Positions 50,525 to 59,902 of a stretch of DNA of 64,000 nt are shown here, piece by piece. A program made the position numbers and the translations under genes. The notes under the pieces were generated by a model. The model was not told the origin of the DNA. It searched no databases and saw nothing but the letters and a program-made list of their open reading frames with translations. Origin of the DNA: Rhypophila decipiens (Eukaryota; Ascomycota; Sordariomycetes; Sordariales; Naviculisporaceae); the NCBI GenBank assembly GCA_033297075.1, contig MU858073.1, positions 124,001 to 188,000 of the forward strand, given 5' to 3'. Numbering within the stretch: position 1 is the stretch's first letter; each line of letters begins with the position of its first letter.

Positions 50525-51188
50525 GGTGGACTGTCGGTTGCGATATATACCGCTCTGGAAGAATGTTTATTTACTTTGACAAAATCAAGGCAGGAAGAAG
50601 GTGGAGTGCAAGAAGCAGCAACAGAAGAATGAGGGAGACTTGGAGGTTGCTGGGGAAGGTGGTAGGAAGAATTGGCTGAGGGTGGGGGGAATGGGGGGGT
50701 TAAGGAAGCCAAGAGGTAGCTTCCCACACCGCAGGTGAAGGAGTGAGGTTCACAAGACCTTGAAGCTGCCCCGCATTCAACAGTTGTTCAAGGGTTGCCC
50801 GTGGGACGACTTCGGACTTTGTTGGCAGGGCTGGACAGGGCGGCATGGGCCCAGCTGCAAGGGGACGGAACTGGAAAGAGCGGGTTTCAACCGTGCCGGG
50901 CCTGCATCCACTGCATTGAATTGACAGGGGTTCTCGGGGTCCACCGAAAAGACGTCACCTGCCACACGTGATTTGGCGGGAGGAACGCGACGCGAGTCCT
51001 TTTGCGCGCGCTAAGACGCGTTGCAATTAAACAATGAACACGGAGGAACATGCTCGACTTTTGGGCCATTGCACGATTTTTGCCCATTTGTTTTCACTTG
51101 CAGTCATTGTCTGTCCATTTTTGGTGTCAGTGATCGCCAAAGCAAAACTGCTTACTTTTCATTTTGCTGCCGTTTTGGCCTCCTCACA
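50525..51188. promoter_or_regulatory. Divergent promoter of AGM1 and MUS81 with cell-cycle-type motifs
   Basis: 664 bp between start codons. On the MUS81 side lie GACGTCAC (50951-50958), an E-box CACGTG (50965-50970), an E2F-like TTTGGCGGGA (50972-50981) and an MCB-like ACGCGT (51016-51021), all 168-240 bp upstream of the MUS81 ATG. MBF-type factors use ACGCGT to drive G1/S genes in yeasts. An upstream ATG at 51034 opens a 122-codon frame overlapping the MUS81 start in another frame. If transcribed it would reduce translation, unless it is spliced out or transcription starts later. Confidence 0.4.
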
Positions 51189-53057
51189 ATGCCTCCCAGC
51201 TCAAGCTCCACCCCCAGCCCTAATCCCTTGCTCCTCGCCTGGGTCAAAGAATGGTGGGATGCCGCAAAGGAACGTAACTCCAAGGGAGCCGCTACTTACA
51301 AGCGTGCCTATGATTCGCTCAAAGCATGCCCGATCGCGTTTGATCACCCATCCGAGCTTGGACAGCTCAAAGGTTTTGGCCAAAAGTTATGCGCGCGTCT
51401 GACCGACCAGCTCCAAGATTACTGCGAGGAAAATGGCCTACCCATGCCCGCTCACCCCAGCGCCTCAAGAAAGCGAGCCAACAAGGCGAGACTGGGAGCG
51501 GCAACAGCTGCTGCTGAAGAAGACGAGGAGGATGAGGAATCTTCCCGACCGGCAAAGAAACCGAGAAAAACAAAACCCTATGTGCCAGCCCTTGGCTCTG
51601 GTGCTTACGCTATCGTCCTTGCTCTTTCAGACATGCGTGACGACGATGTCGTGGGCATGACCAAGGATGAGCTTATCGCGGCAGCTCAACCACATTGCAA
51701 TACATCTTTCACTGCCGCCGAACCTGGCAAGTACTACACGGCGTGGGCTTCCATAAAAACGCTTGAACAAAAGGAGCTCGTATATCAACGTGGCAGGCCG
51801 CTAAAGCGATATGCTCTCACCGACGAGGGGTTGGAAGTGGCGAGACGGATCCGGGAGCAGATGAAGGGACAAAACGGGGGCGGGAGTACGAATACAACTC
51901 TAGCACCTTTCAGTGGGCAATCGTCTGCGAGACCAGCTTCAGTGCCAGCCGCGGCGGTGGCGGGTCCTTCACTTTCCACCGCTAACAAGCCCATTGTCCT
52001 GGATCTTGACGACGACGACGACGACGACGGAGATGAGAAACCTGGTCCTCCTCCTAGATCATCCACCAAGAGCGAGTACGCCGATGTCGTCAAAACAGAT
52101 GTATCAGGCGCAGAAGAAGCCGGAATACCACCCTTTCGTGCCGTTAGAATGCCACCGGGCTTATTCACGGTCGAGCTGGTCCTGGACGTACGAGAGGTCA
52201 GGGCAAAGGACGACCGAGATTACATGCAGCAAGAACTCACCAAAAAGGGAATCAAGCCCATCATGAGAGCACTAGAACTAGGCGATGCCCTCTGGGTGGC
52301 CAAATGCAACCAGCCTGGTTGGCTCCAACGCTACGGCGGGGAAGGCGACGAGGTGGTCCTGGACTGGATCGTCGAGCGCAAGAGATTAGATGATCTGATC
52401 ACGAGCATCAAAGACGGCCGCTTCCACGAGCAAAAGTTTCGTCTCCGTCGCTCGGGCGTGAAAAACGTGATTTACCTGGTCGAGGAGATCGGTATAAGAG
52501 GAACCACGTATTTCCAAAAATGCGAAGAAGCGGTACAGTCGGCTGTTGCGTCTATTCAAGTGGTTAATGGCTATTTCTTGAAGAAGACGCCAAAGATGGA
52601 CGACACCATTCGCTATCTGGCTTCCATGACGAGGATGCTGAAGAAGGTGTATGAGGACAAGCCGTTGCATATCATTCCTGCCAAGGTTTTGACCGACAAG
52701 AATTACTTGCCTATCCTTAAGCATCTCCGTGAGACACAGCCGGGCGTTGGTCATTATATTAGTTACCCGGCGTTTGCGTCGCTGGCGTCAAAGTCGGAGA
52801 TGATGACGCTGCGGGATGTGTTTCTGAAGATGCTCATGTGCACCAAGGGCGTGACTGGCGAGAAGGCTATCGAGATTCAAAAGACGTGGAAGACGCCAAA
52901 TGATCTCGTCAAGGCATACGAGGCTTGCGGCACGGGAGAGGAAGGCAGAAAGAAGAAGATTGCTCTGGTCCAGGAGCGGCTGGCTCATTTGCTTGGGCGG
53001 AAGAAGATCCCTAGGCCGGTGAGCCAGAAGCTTGCCGAGGTGTGGGGTGGTTTGTGA
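51189..53057 (+). CDS. MUS81: Structure-specific endonuclease subunit MUS81
   Basis: One exon, 622 residues from the ATG at 51189 (MPPSSSSTPSPNPLLLAWVK). An N-terminal helix-hairpin-helix domain spans about 12-80 (YDSLKACPIAF, LKGFGQKLC). A winged helix lies at about 135-220 (GAYAIVLALSDM, LVYQRGRPLKRYALTDEG). A Ser/Asp-rich linker holds an eight-Asp run. The ERCC4 nuclease domain begins near 328 with LVLDVREV (Asp333) and has the catalytic VERKRLDDL (395-403), matching VERKxxxD. A C-terminal helix-hairpin-helix pair ends the protein. MUS81 with EME1 cleaves replication forks, D-loops and nicked Holliday junctions in the nucleus. All catalytic residues are present. No EME1 gene lies in the window. 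Confidence 0.97.
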   Translation: MPPSSSSTPSPNPLLLAWVKEWWDAAKERNSKGAATYKRAYDSLKACPIAFDHPSELGQLKGFGQKLCARLTDQLQDYCEENGLPMPAHPSASRKRANKARLGAATAAAEEDEEDEESSRPAKKPRKTKPYVPALGSGAYAIVLALSDMRDDDVVGMTKDELIAAAQPHCNTSFTAAEPGKYYTAWASIKTLEQKELVYQRGRPLKRYALTDEGLEVARRIREQMKGQNGGGSTNTTLAPFSGQSSARPASVPAAAVAGPSLSTANKPIVLDLDDDDDDDGDEKPGPPPRSSTKSEYADVVKTDVSGAEEAGIPPFRAVRMPPGLFTVELVLDVREVRAKDDRDYMQQELTKKGIKPIMRALELGDALWVAKCNQPGWLQRYGGEGDEVVLDWIVERKRLDDLITSIKDGRFHEQKFRLRRSGVKNVIYLVEEIGIRGTTYFQKCEEAVQSAVASIQVVNGYFLKKTPKMDDTIRYLASMTRMLKKVYEDKPLHIIPAKVLTDKNYLPILKHLRETQPGVGHYISYPAFASLASKSEMMTLRDVFLKMLMCTKGVTGEKAIEIQKTWKTPNDLVKAYEACGTGEEGRKKKIALVQERLAHLLGRKKIPRPVSQKLAEVWGGL

Positions 53058-53231
53058 AGGAATCATCCCTTTTGCTGCCCCCTTTCCTGTACTAGAATTA
53101 TCGAACCTCGGCGCGAGCCGTACTTGTGTGTTTGTGTAAATCTTATAATACCCATAGCATTACTATCAAAGACCAACATTTTATCTATCAAACCGATTTC
53201 ACGACAAAGTTAAGAGAAAAGTCCTTTCCAA

Positions 53232-54019
53232 TCAAGAAGATGAAGCAAGCTTCTGTGCCACTATCCGTTCAACCATCTTCTCCAACAATCCCATCCCTCC
53301 TCCCCCACTCTGCCCTTCCAAACCCTCGAGATAGCCCTTCAGACTCTTCTCAACATACTTGGCCGTCATGTCAACCTCGACATTGACCGTATCGCCCACC
53401 TTCTTCCCCGCAATGACCACTCTTTCCTGGGTATACGCAATAAGCATCACCTCCCACCACCCCTCTTGATCATTCACCTTCGTAACCGTCAAACTCGTCC
53501 CATCCAGCGCGATAAACCCCTTGTACACCACATAGCGCATCACCTCCTTATTAGCAGGTGAGAAGCGGATGGTAATGGCGTTTCCGTCGGGTGTCATTTT
53601 GGTGATGGTGCATGTTGAGTCGACGTGCCCCTGGACGAAATGGCCGCCCATGCGGGTGTCTGCCCTGACCGCGCGCTCCAGGTTCACGCGGGAATTTTGG
53701 ACCAGGGCGCCGAGGTCGGTTAGCCGTAGGGTTTCGGGGGCTATGCCGACTGTGAAAGATGGTGTTGGCGAGGAGGGGGTGAAGGTTGTCACGGTTAGAC
53801 AGACGCCGTTTACGGCGATGGAGTCGCCTAGGTGGCAGTCGCTGAGGAGGGTTGAGGTGGCGGGGAGGGAGATTGTTAGGGAGGTTCCGCCTGTTGAGTC
53901 TTGGGGGTTGAGCTCGGCGACGACTTTTGAGATTGAGAGAGAGTTAGTAAGAGGAGGAGGGATGAGTTTGGAATGGGGTATGACGTACCGCCGATTTCTT
54001 CGACTATTCCTGTGAACAT
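53232..54019 (-). CDS. RIB5: Riboflavin synthase (RIB5)
   Basis: Exons 54019-53989 and 53923-53232, with a 65-nt intron, give 240 residues. The start MFTGIVEEIG is the family hallmark, and intron 1 falls just after it. The two lumazine-binding half-repeats are visible: N-terminal with DSIAVNGVCLTVTTFT, and C-terminal with GGHFVQGHVDSTCTI and GFIALDGTSLTVTKVN. The enzyme dismutates two 6,7-dimethyl-8-ribityllumazine molecules into riboflavin and the pyrimidinedione precursor, the last step of vitamin B2 synthesis, as a homotrimer in the cytosol. It is convergent with MUS81, with only 174 bp between the stop codons. Confidence 0.97.
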
Positions 54020-55271
54020 TTTGGGATTGTGTTTTGGGTGTTTAAAATGAGACTGGACGGTGAATTGTGAGATTATGTAGAGAATTATTTGGTGGTGAGG
54101 TGAGTGAGTGAGTTGTGATGGATGATTTATGAGTGAAGTCGGGTCGCCGGATATCGCAAGCGCGGGGTTGATCGAGCGGTTCCGGGGCGGGTGGGGCATC
54201 CCTATTTGAAAGCCGGGAAGTGCCCGGCCGGGCCGAACCCGCCGTGAAATGTCTGACTGATTGCTTACATTGTAAAGCAGCCGCATTCTTGAGTAAACCT
54301 TTTTCTTTCTGGCATATCATGTTGAAAAATCTCTTGGGGGGGGTTTCCGCTTGTGTTTTTATGGGATTGCTGCCCCTTGGGTTCTGAGTTCGGCCGGGGA
54401 ATGATTATTTCGCCGGATTTTCTTGGAATTCCCGGGTTTGGCTTATTTCTTATTTCCATACGGCCCCTAACAAATCAAAGTAGGGTACTCAGGTAGGGGG
54501 TCACCTTACTTATGAAGTTTTACAGGTCGAACACCATGCGCTGGCCGTCAGACCTCGAGCCAGGCCATCATCAACTTCATCCAAGACCTCATACCTTTAG
54601 TTAACTCGAAGGTCAACCTGACACTACGGATCTGTAACGAGCAGTAGGCCAGACATAACCATAGCCCTCTCCAGGCCTGGATCTTCATATCATATTCCTA
54701 GTTTCACTTTCACAAGGCAGCCTCGAGCTAAACGAGCTGACCAATAGTAATTGTGGATCGTGGCTTGCTGCCGATTGCTGACCAAGCCTCCCCCTTGATC
54801 ATGACTAAACTCCGTTATCAGACTTCTATTTCCGCGAGGCCGCGTACTTGGCTGGTGATCAGCCCGTTACGTCGACGAGGAAGGTACTTCCCCCGAGTCT
54901 GGTTGCTGCTAGGCACCAGGAAACTGTACCGGTCTCCTTCGTAGGGGTCGGTTGAGTGGTCATCAGGACTCAGGGGGGAGTATTGGCCTTATTACAGTAG
55001 TCTTTGCTGTCTGTTTTCCTTCTCTCGAAACATGTTATCAGTATACTCGTCTGTAGCTGTCTCGCTATCTTTCCTGGCTTGTATTATACTTTCTCCTGGC
55101 GTTGGTGTCAAGCGCCACTGTTGGTTTAACTTTTCTTTTCCAGCCACTACAAAACGCTATCTTTTCTGGACATTGATGATTCTCGAATACTCTAAACTCT
55201 GTGCTTTGTTCTAGACTCTTTCTTCGGCCCTCGACCGGCTTCCCATCTTCTTTTCTCGCTCTCTTTACATC
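54020..55271. other. Divergent promoter region of RIB5 and the GT17 gene
   Basis: 1.25 kb. A run of nine G lies near 54337-54346. The last 150 bp are pyrimidine-rich, as in a leader. No gene, RNA or riboswitch-like element is supportable. Confidence 0.5.
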
Positions 55272-56369
55272 ATGTTGATACGCCCAGTCCTGCCATCACC
55301 ACATAGAGTAATCAAGATCGCGTTGCTTCTAATCATCACCTGGCTGTTCGCCTCGGTCCTCGTCAGCCTATCCGAGAACCTATCTCCCTACAACCCCGAC
55401 TCCATAGTCCTACCACATGACGAAACATGTGCAACACACAACTGGAAACCCTTTCGCCAACAAGGCATGACACCTCGCAAGGTATACGACCTCGTAATGA
55501 TAAACACCGAGCTCGACTGGCTCGAGATCCGGCTCAACACAACCTGGGACAGGGTGGATTACTTTGTCGTAGTCGAAGGCCGAAAGACCTTCACAGGCCT
55601 AGACAAGCCCCTCACGCTCAAGAAAAACCTAGCCCAGTTTGAGCAGTACAAGTCCAAGCTGATCTACCACGAGATCGAGTACCCTCCCTCCTTCCAAGCA
55701 AAACGAGCATGGGACCGCGAGGATCTCCAGCGAAACGCCATGTTTACGCAGATCCTGCCCCATCTCAACGGCTCTAGAGCCCCAAACTACGGGGACGTAA
55801 TCGTCGTCTCCGATGCCGACGAGATCCCCCGGCCCGAGACCCTGCGTCTCTTGAAGAGTTGCAGATTCCCCCGCCGCTTGACCCTACGAAGCCATTTCTA
55901 CTATTACTCGTTCCAATGGCGCCACCAAGGAGGACAAGACTGGCCCCATCCCCAAGCAACATTCTATCAAGGCCCACATAGGACGGTCAAACCCAACGAC
56001 CTCCGAAACGGGCTGGGCTTTCCGCCGACGAAATGGTGGGATAGCGCGGAGAAGAAAGAAGCAGCGTGGCATTGCTCGTCCTGCTTTGGGACTATGCGCG
56101 AGATGCTCACCAAGATGGAGTCGGTCTCGCATACGTATATGAATGAGAAGAAGTATAGGAATCGAACGAGGATTGCGGAGCGGGTGAGGAATGGGCAAGA
56201 TCTGTGGGATCGTGAGGGGGAGGTTTATTACAGAGTTGAGAATAATTCGGACGTTCCGGGGTTTTTGTTGTATAATCAGAGTATGACGAGGTTTCCTTAT
56301 TTGTTGAGCAGGGATGGGGTTGGTGCTGGGTTTGGGGATTATGATGAGGATATATTACCATACAAGTAG
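55272..56369 (+). CDS. Glycosyltransferase family 17 protein (beta-1,4-GlcNAc-transferase-like)
   Basis: One exon, 365 residues. A type II signal anchor at about 14-33 (VIKIALLLIITWLFASVLVS) follows a short basic cytosolic tail, so it should sit in Golgi or ER membrane with the catalytic part in the lumen. The GT17 core starts at KVYDLVMINTELDWLEIRLN and has DYFVVVEGRKTFTG. A DxD-type motif follows, VSDADEIPR (Asp181, Asp183), then TLRSHFYYYSFQW and WHCSSCFGTM. Animal GT17 (MGAT3) adds bisecting GlcNAc to N-glycans. Fungal members are uncharacterised as far as I know, so acceptor and product are open. Several NxS/T sites (NTT, NGS, NRT, NNS, NQS) fit a lumenal domain. Confidence 0.93.
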   Translation: MLIRPVLPSPHRVIKIALLLIITWLFASVLVSLSENLSPYNPDSIVLPHDETCATHNWKPFRQQGMTPRKVYDLVMINTELDWLEIRLNTTWDRVDYFVVVEGRKTFTGLDKPLTLKKNLAQFEQYKSKLIYHEIEYPPSFQAKRAWDREDLQRNAMFTQILPHLNGSRAPNYGDVIVVSDADEIPRPETLRLLKSCRFPRRLTLRSHFYYYSFQWRHQGGQDWPHPQATFYQGPHRTVKPNDLRNGLGFPPTKWWDSAEKKEAAWHCSSCFGTMREMLTKMESVSHTYMNEKKYRNRTRIAERVRNGQDLWDREGEVYYRVENNSDVPGFLLYNQSMTRFPYLLSRDGVGAGFGDYDEDILPYK

Positions 56370-56887
56370 CGGTGGACGGTATTCTTGAGTAAATTTGGAT
56401 TTTAAAAAAGACGGAATGATTGGATTGACACAAAGCACAAGCCTCTTTCAGGGGTAAATATTTCATGTGTTTTTATTGATGGTCCATAAGCCAGCCAGCC
56501 AGCGCCAAACACCGTCCGATTGACCGACTGATAACTCCTCCCTATCCTTTACCTGCCTGGGACCTGACTGTCTAATATACAAGAAAGACGATGTGTGTAT
56601 GTATGTGCGTTTGGGTTGGTGCCTGCCAAACAATGACTTGTCTGATGCCATGGCCCTGAGAGGCTACCGAAAGAAAAGACGTACGGAAAAAGGGGCAGTA
56701 CAAAACTCAAGGACGGAAACAAGTACATGCAACCACAAACGGAAAGTACCCGAGCAAACCAGACAGACACAAACCAATAGACAGAATCCAAAGAACACCA
56801 GCAGTTATCCAAACCAGCAGACCAAAAAACGCCCCTTTCTTTCCCTTGTATTTTCTTTTCCTCCTTACTCACCTCATTGTAAAATCC
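56370..56887. other. Convergent 3' regions of the GT17 and TOS1 genes
   Basis: About 520 bp between facing stop codons, with no recognisable element. Confidence 0.6.
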
Positions 56888-58780
56888 TCAAAGAATCCGA
56901 TAAGCAGACCCTAACCCCCCACCCCCCAAATCCTCCTCGGTCCAAAACCGTCTAATCTCTTCCTCCCCAAGTCTTTCCGGAAAAGAACCTGAAGCTCCCC
57001 CCCAGTTTTTCCCCAGAACCTTGACACTAACCGCCAACATCTCCCCATCAAACACAACCGCCAGCGTGACACTCTCATCCACCGGCCTACTAAAATAATT
57101 CCCATCCCCGACCCCCCCAAAGACACTATGAAACGTCGTCTTGGCTTTATCGTTTCCCGGATCGAGCACCTCGACGACGTCAAACTCGCCGCATCCCGTG
57201 CTCCAGCACGAGCAGGCGTGGTACTGCGCCGTGTAAGGGATTTTGGCGTTGAGCATCCAGATGGCTGGCATGTCGTGCTGGAAATGAGAGGGTCCGGAGA
57301 AGTCGTGGGGCATGCTGAATTCTACCAGAAAAATCTTGTCCGCGGCTGAGGAGCTCCCGAAACCTTGGTAGGCTACGGACCCGGGCTGGATATAGCCGCA
57401 TGAAGAGGCGTCTTCCGAAGAGGAGCAGGGGAGGGAAGAGAAGATGGAGAATTCTTTGCCGCTGGGGAGAAAAGTGTTTGGGGAGAGGATTTGAGGACCC
57501 GAAGAGCCGCCTGTGGCGTGCGAGTTGATGTATGACAGTGTGTTGCCGAATGTCGGGGTCCAGCGGCCGGAGCCTTGGCCGCCGTAGTTTCCTAAAAAGG
57601 TGAGGCCGTGGGATGTTTGGGGCGTGGAGGAGTAGTAGCCTGTTCTGGCAAAGGTGCCTAGGTTGGGCGGGTCGTCGCTGGGGGGGAAATAGGGCGGGTT
57701 GTGGGCTGAGGGCCGAGGGGGAGGATATTCTGGGTTGGGGTTGGGATTGAGGTTTGCCGGAGGTCCATATTGTTGAGGGTTCGTATTAGGCTCCTTGGGA
57801 GGCTCATGTTGCTGGGGCTTGCTAGGAGGCTGAGATTTGTAAGGGACCGGAGGGACTGGCGGGATATCAGCAGGTTCGGGAGCATCGGCGGTGACTGGGC
57901 GGCCGGGGGATTCAGGAGAGGCTGCCGGCCGGGGCTTGGGTTTTGGCTTTGGGCCGCCGTGTGGGACAGGCGAGGGAAACTTGAGAGTGAGCTTGTGCAC
58001 ATTGTGCCAGAGAAAGTCAAACTCTTCTGAAGTGGCCTGGAGAATGACCTTGTCGTTGCCAGGCGTCGCCCAGAACCCGACGGACCCGTCAGGAAGCTGG
58101 GTCAGAGTGGTCCCCTTCTTGATGCGTCCTTGTTTGTCCGCATGTTTGATCGGGCCGCTCTTGTAGTCGCCTTTGCTCTTGGTCTTTCCATGTCTTGTGG
58201 TCCTGCGGAAGCCAGGTTTGTTGTTGCCATGGCCGTCGTCCTCTGCCTCCAGGAACGCCTCTTTCTCAGCCTCGGCGTGCTCGTACAGAGCGAGGTAGTC
58301 CTGGTATTCGTAGACAAACTCTTCATTACTACTGTATTTGTCGTGACCGTCGCGTTTCCTCAGCTTCTCGACCTTCCTTTTGACCTTGTGCCGGCCAGTG
58401 CTGGGCAGGTAGACGGCAAATTGCTTCAGAACGATGGGACCCCTAAAGTGGAACGACATCTGGTCACGACGTCAGACCCCATCCGAGTATCAGAAAGCGA
58501 GCGTGTGACAACTTACCGGCTCGTTGAAGGGCGCAAGCGGACCACTAAACGACTTGTTGGCAAACTGACATTCTCCCGTCTCCTGGTTCATGTTGACCAC
58601 CTCCTTGTAGCTGCCTGCCCTGCCAACGTTCTGGTACATGATGAGCTGTACTGGCTTGCAGTACCAGTTGCCTTTCTCAAGGAAAGACGTCTCGGCGCAG
58701 AGTTGGTGGCTTGTGGCCATGGCGTTGGCCACGCCGGCGGCAGATGCCAGCACGACGGTGACCGTTATTTGAATCCTCAT
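56888..58780 (-). CDS. TOS1: Secreted cell-wall protein TOS1 (DUF2403-DUF2401)
   Basis: Exons 58780-58517 and 58459-56888, with a 57-nt intron, give 611 residues. A signal peptide of about 20 residues (MRIQITVTVVLASAAGVANA) leads into the Cys-rich DUF2403 domain (LCAETSFLEKGNWYC, GPLAPFNEP, HFRGPIVLKQFAVYLP). A basic, Lys/Arg-rich stretch with dibasic sites (KRKVEKLRKRD) could be cut by a Kex2-type protease. A long Pro-rich linker follows (PKPKPKPRPAASPESPGRP). The C-terminal DUF2401 domain starts near ARTGYYSSTPQTSHGLTFLG and contains HACSCWSTGCGEFDVVEVLD. The acids Glu513, Asp515 and Glu518 form an ExDxxE pattern like that of GH16 glycosidases. Yeast Tos1 is covalently bound in the wall. 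No GPI-anchor signal is seen at the C-terminus. Confidence 0.92.
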
Positions 58781-59902
58781 CTTCTTGCTGATGTTGAGTC
58801 TGTGTCCTCGTGTTGTAAACCGGAACACGCAGTAAAAGAAGGTGCGGGTGAGGGTAAATGGCGATAGGGTCCAGCGGATATGATAAAAGCGAGTGGCTGA
58901 GGAATCAAAAAGATTGCTCGATGCCTCGGTAAGCGAGAGACAGGAGTTCAGGTCTGCAGACTGAACCGGATTCCTGGAGCACCTCCCCCTAAATGACAGA
59001 AGACCACCCCCCAGAAAATAGTGTCGTGAAGAACAGTCACCGGCAAAAGGAGAGAACGAGAGCAAAACAAACAAAAAAGCAGAAGGGGAAAGGAAGGTGG
59101 GGGAACCATGCAGGTAACCTCGGCCCCAGAGGGCAAGGCATCTTTATCCTCAACCAGGCTGGAAACATCTTGCTGGTCCTGGACTGGGAAAGGTGAATGC
59201 GGGAGCTGTCAAGTCAGCACCTAAAAACCAATATCCACCCTCTTGTGTCTACTACTGGTAGACTACGCAATCGAGGAGCGTGTCTACCGTATTCCTGGGT
59301 GCTAACCAACTGCACTGCTGGAGCGAGGGCGAGCTAGAACCTCTAGACCGGACTAGATCTGGCCATATTAAGCATCAGAGAAGAGAGCCTTGTCACATTC
59401 CTTCGATCGTCAGTGGCCGTGCCTCGGAAAGGGATGAGACGGCGTGGATGGCTACTCCGTGGCTAGCACCCCACCAAGCATTCCGACCGTTAAAGACACT
59501 TCAGGCTTCAAGTGACTACGAGTAGGTCCTGCAGTATTCCCCATGATGGTGCTGAAAGGTTTCGTTCGCAAAAGACTTGAACTTTTTCGCTGCAAGACAA
59601 GAAGACGAGTCCCGAATGAAGGTGCGTCCCAGATTCGGGTTGGGATCCATATCCACTCCCCGTCTCACCGACCTACAAAAGTTAAATTCTGTTGAGAGAT
59701 GTGGCAGGTACTACCGTGCTAACTGCAAAAAAAGCTGGCGTCGTTAGCAGAAACCCAATTGATGTGGACAAGAAAAACCGAACCATCTCGAAGCTATCAT
59801 TTACCTACTAGTTGCTCTGAGGCGTATAGATCCAAGCCTTAGTCTCGGCTTCCTGCTGAGTCTTGAACAATTACATTGCCCGCAACATTGTTTTGTTTAT
59901 CT
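58781..59902. other. Intergenic: TOS1 promoter and RAD2 3' region
   Basis: 1.1 kb between two minus-strand genes. The plus strand is A/G-rich near 58990-59100, so the TOS1 promoter is pyrimidine-rich on its coding strand. No gene is supportable. Confidence 0.5.

Noticed and set aside
53232..55271. Possible FMN riboswitch near the riboflavin synthase gene
   Set aside because: FMN riboswitches are bacterial, and no conserved multi-helix element is visible in the leader or intron.
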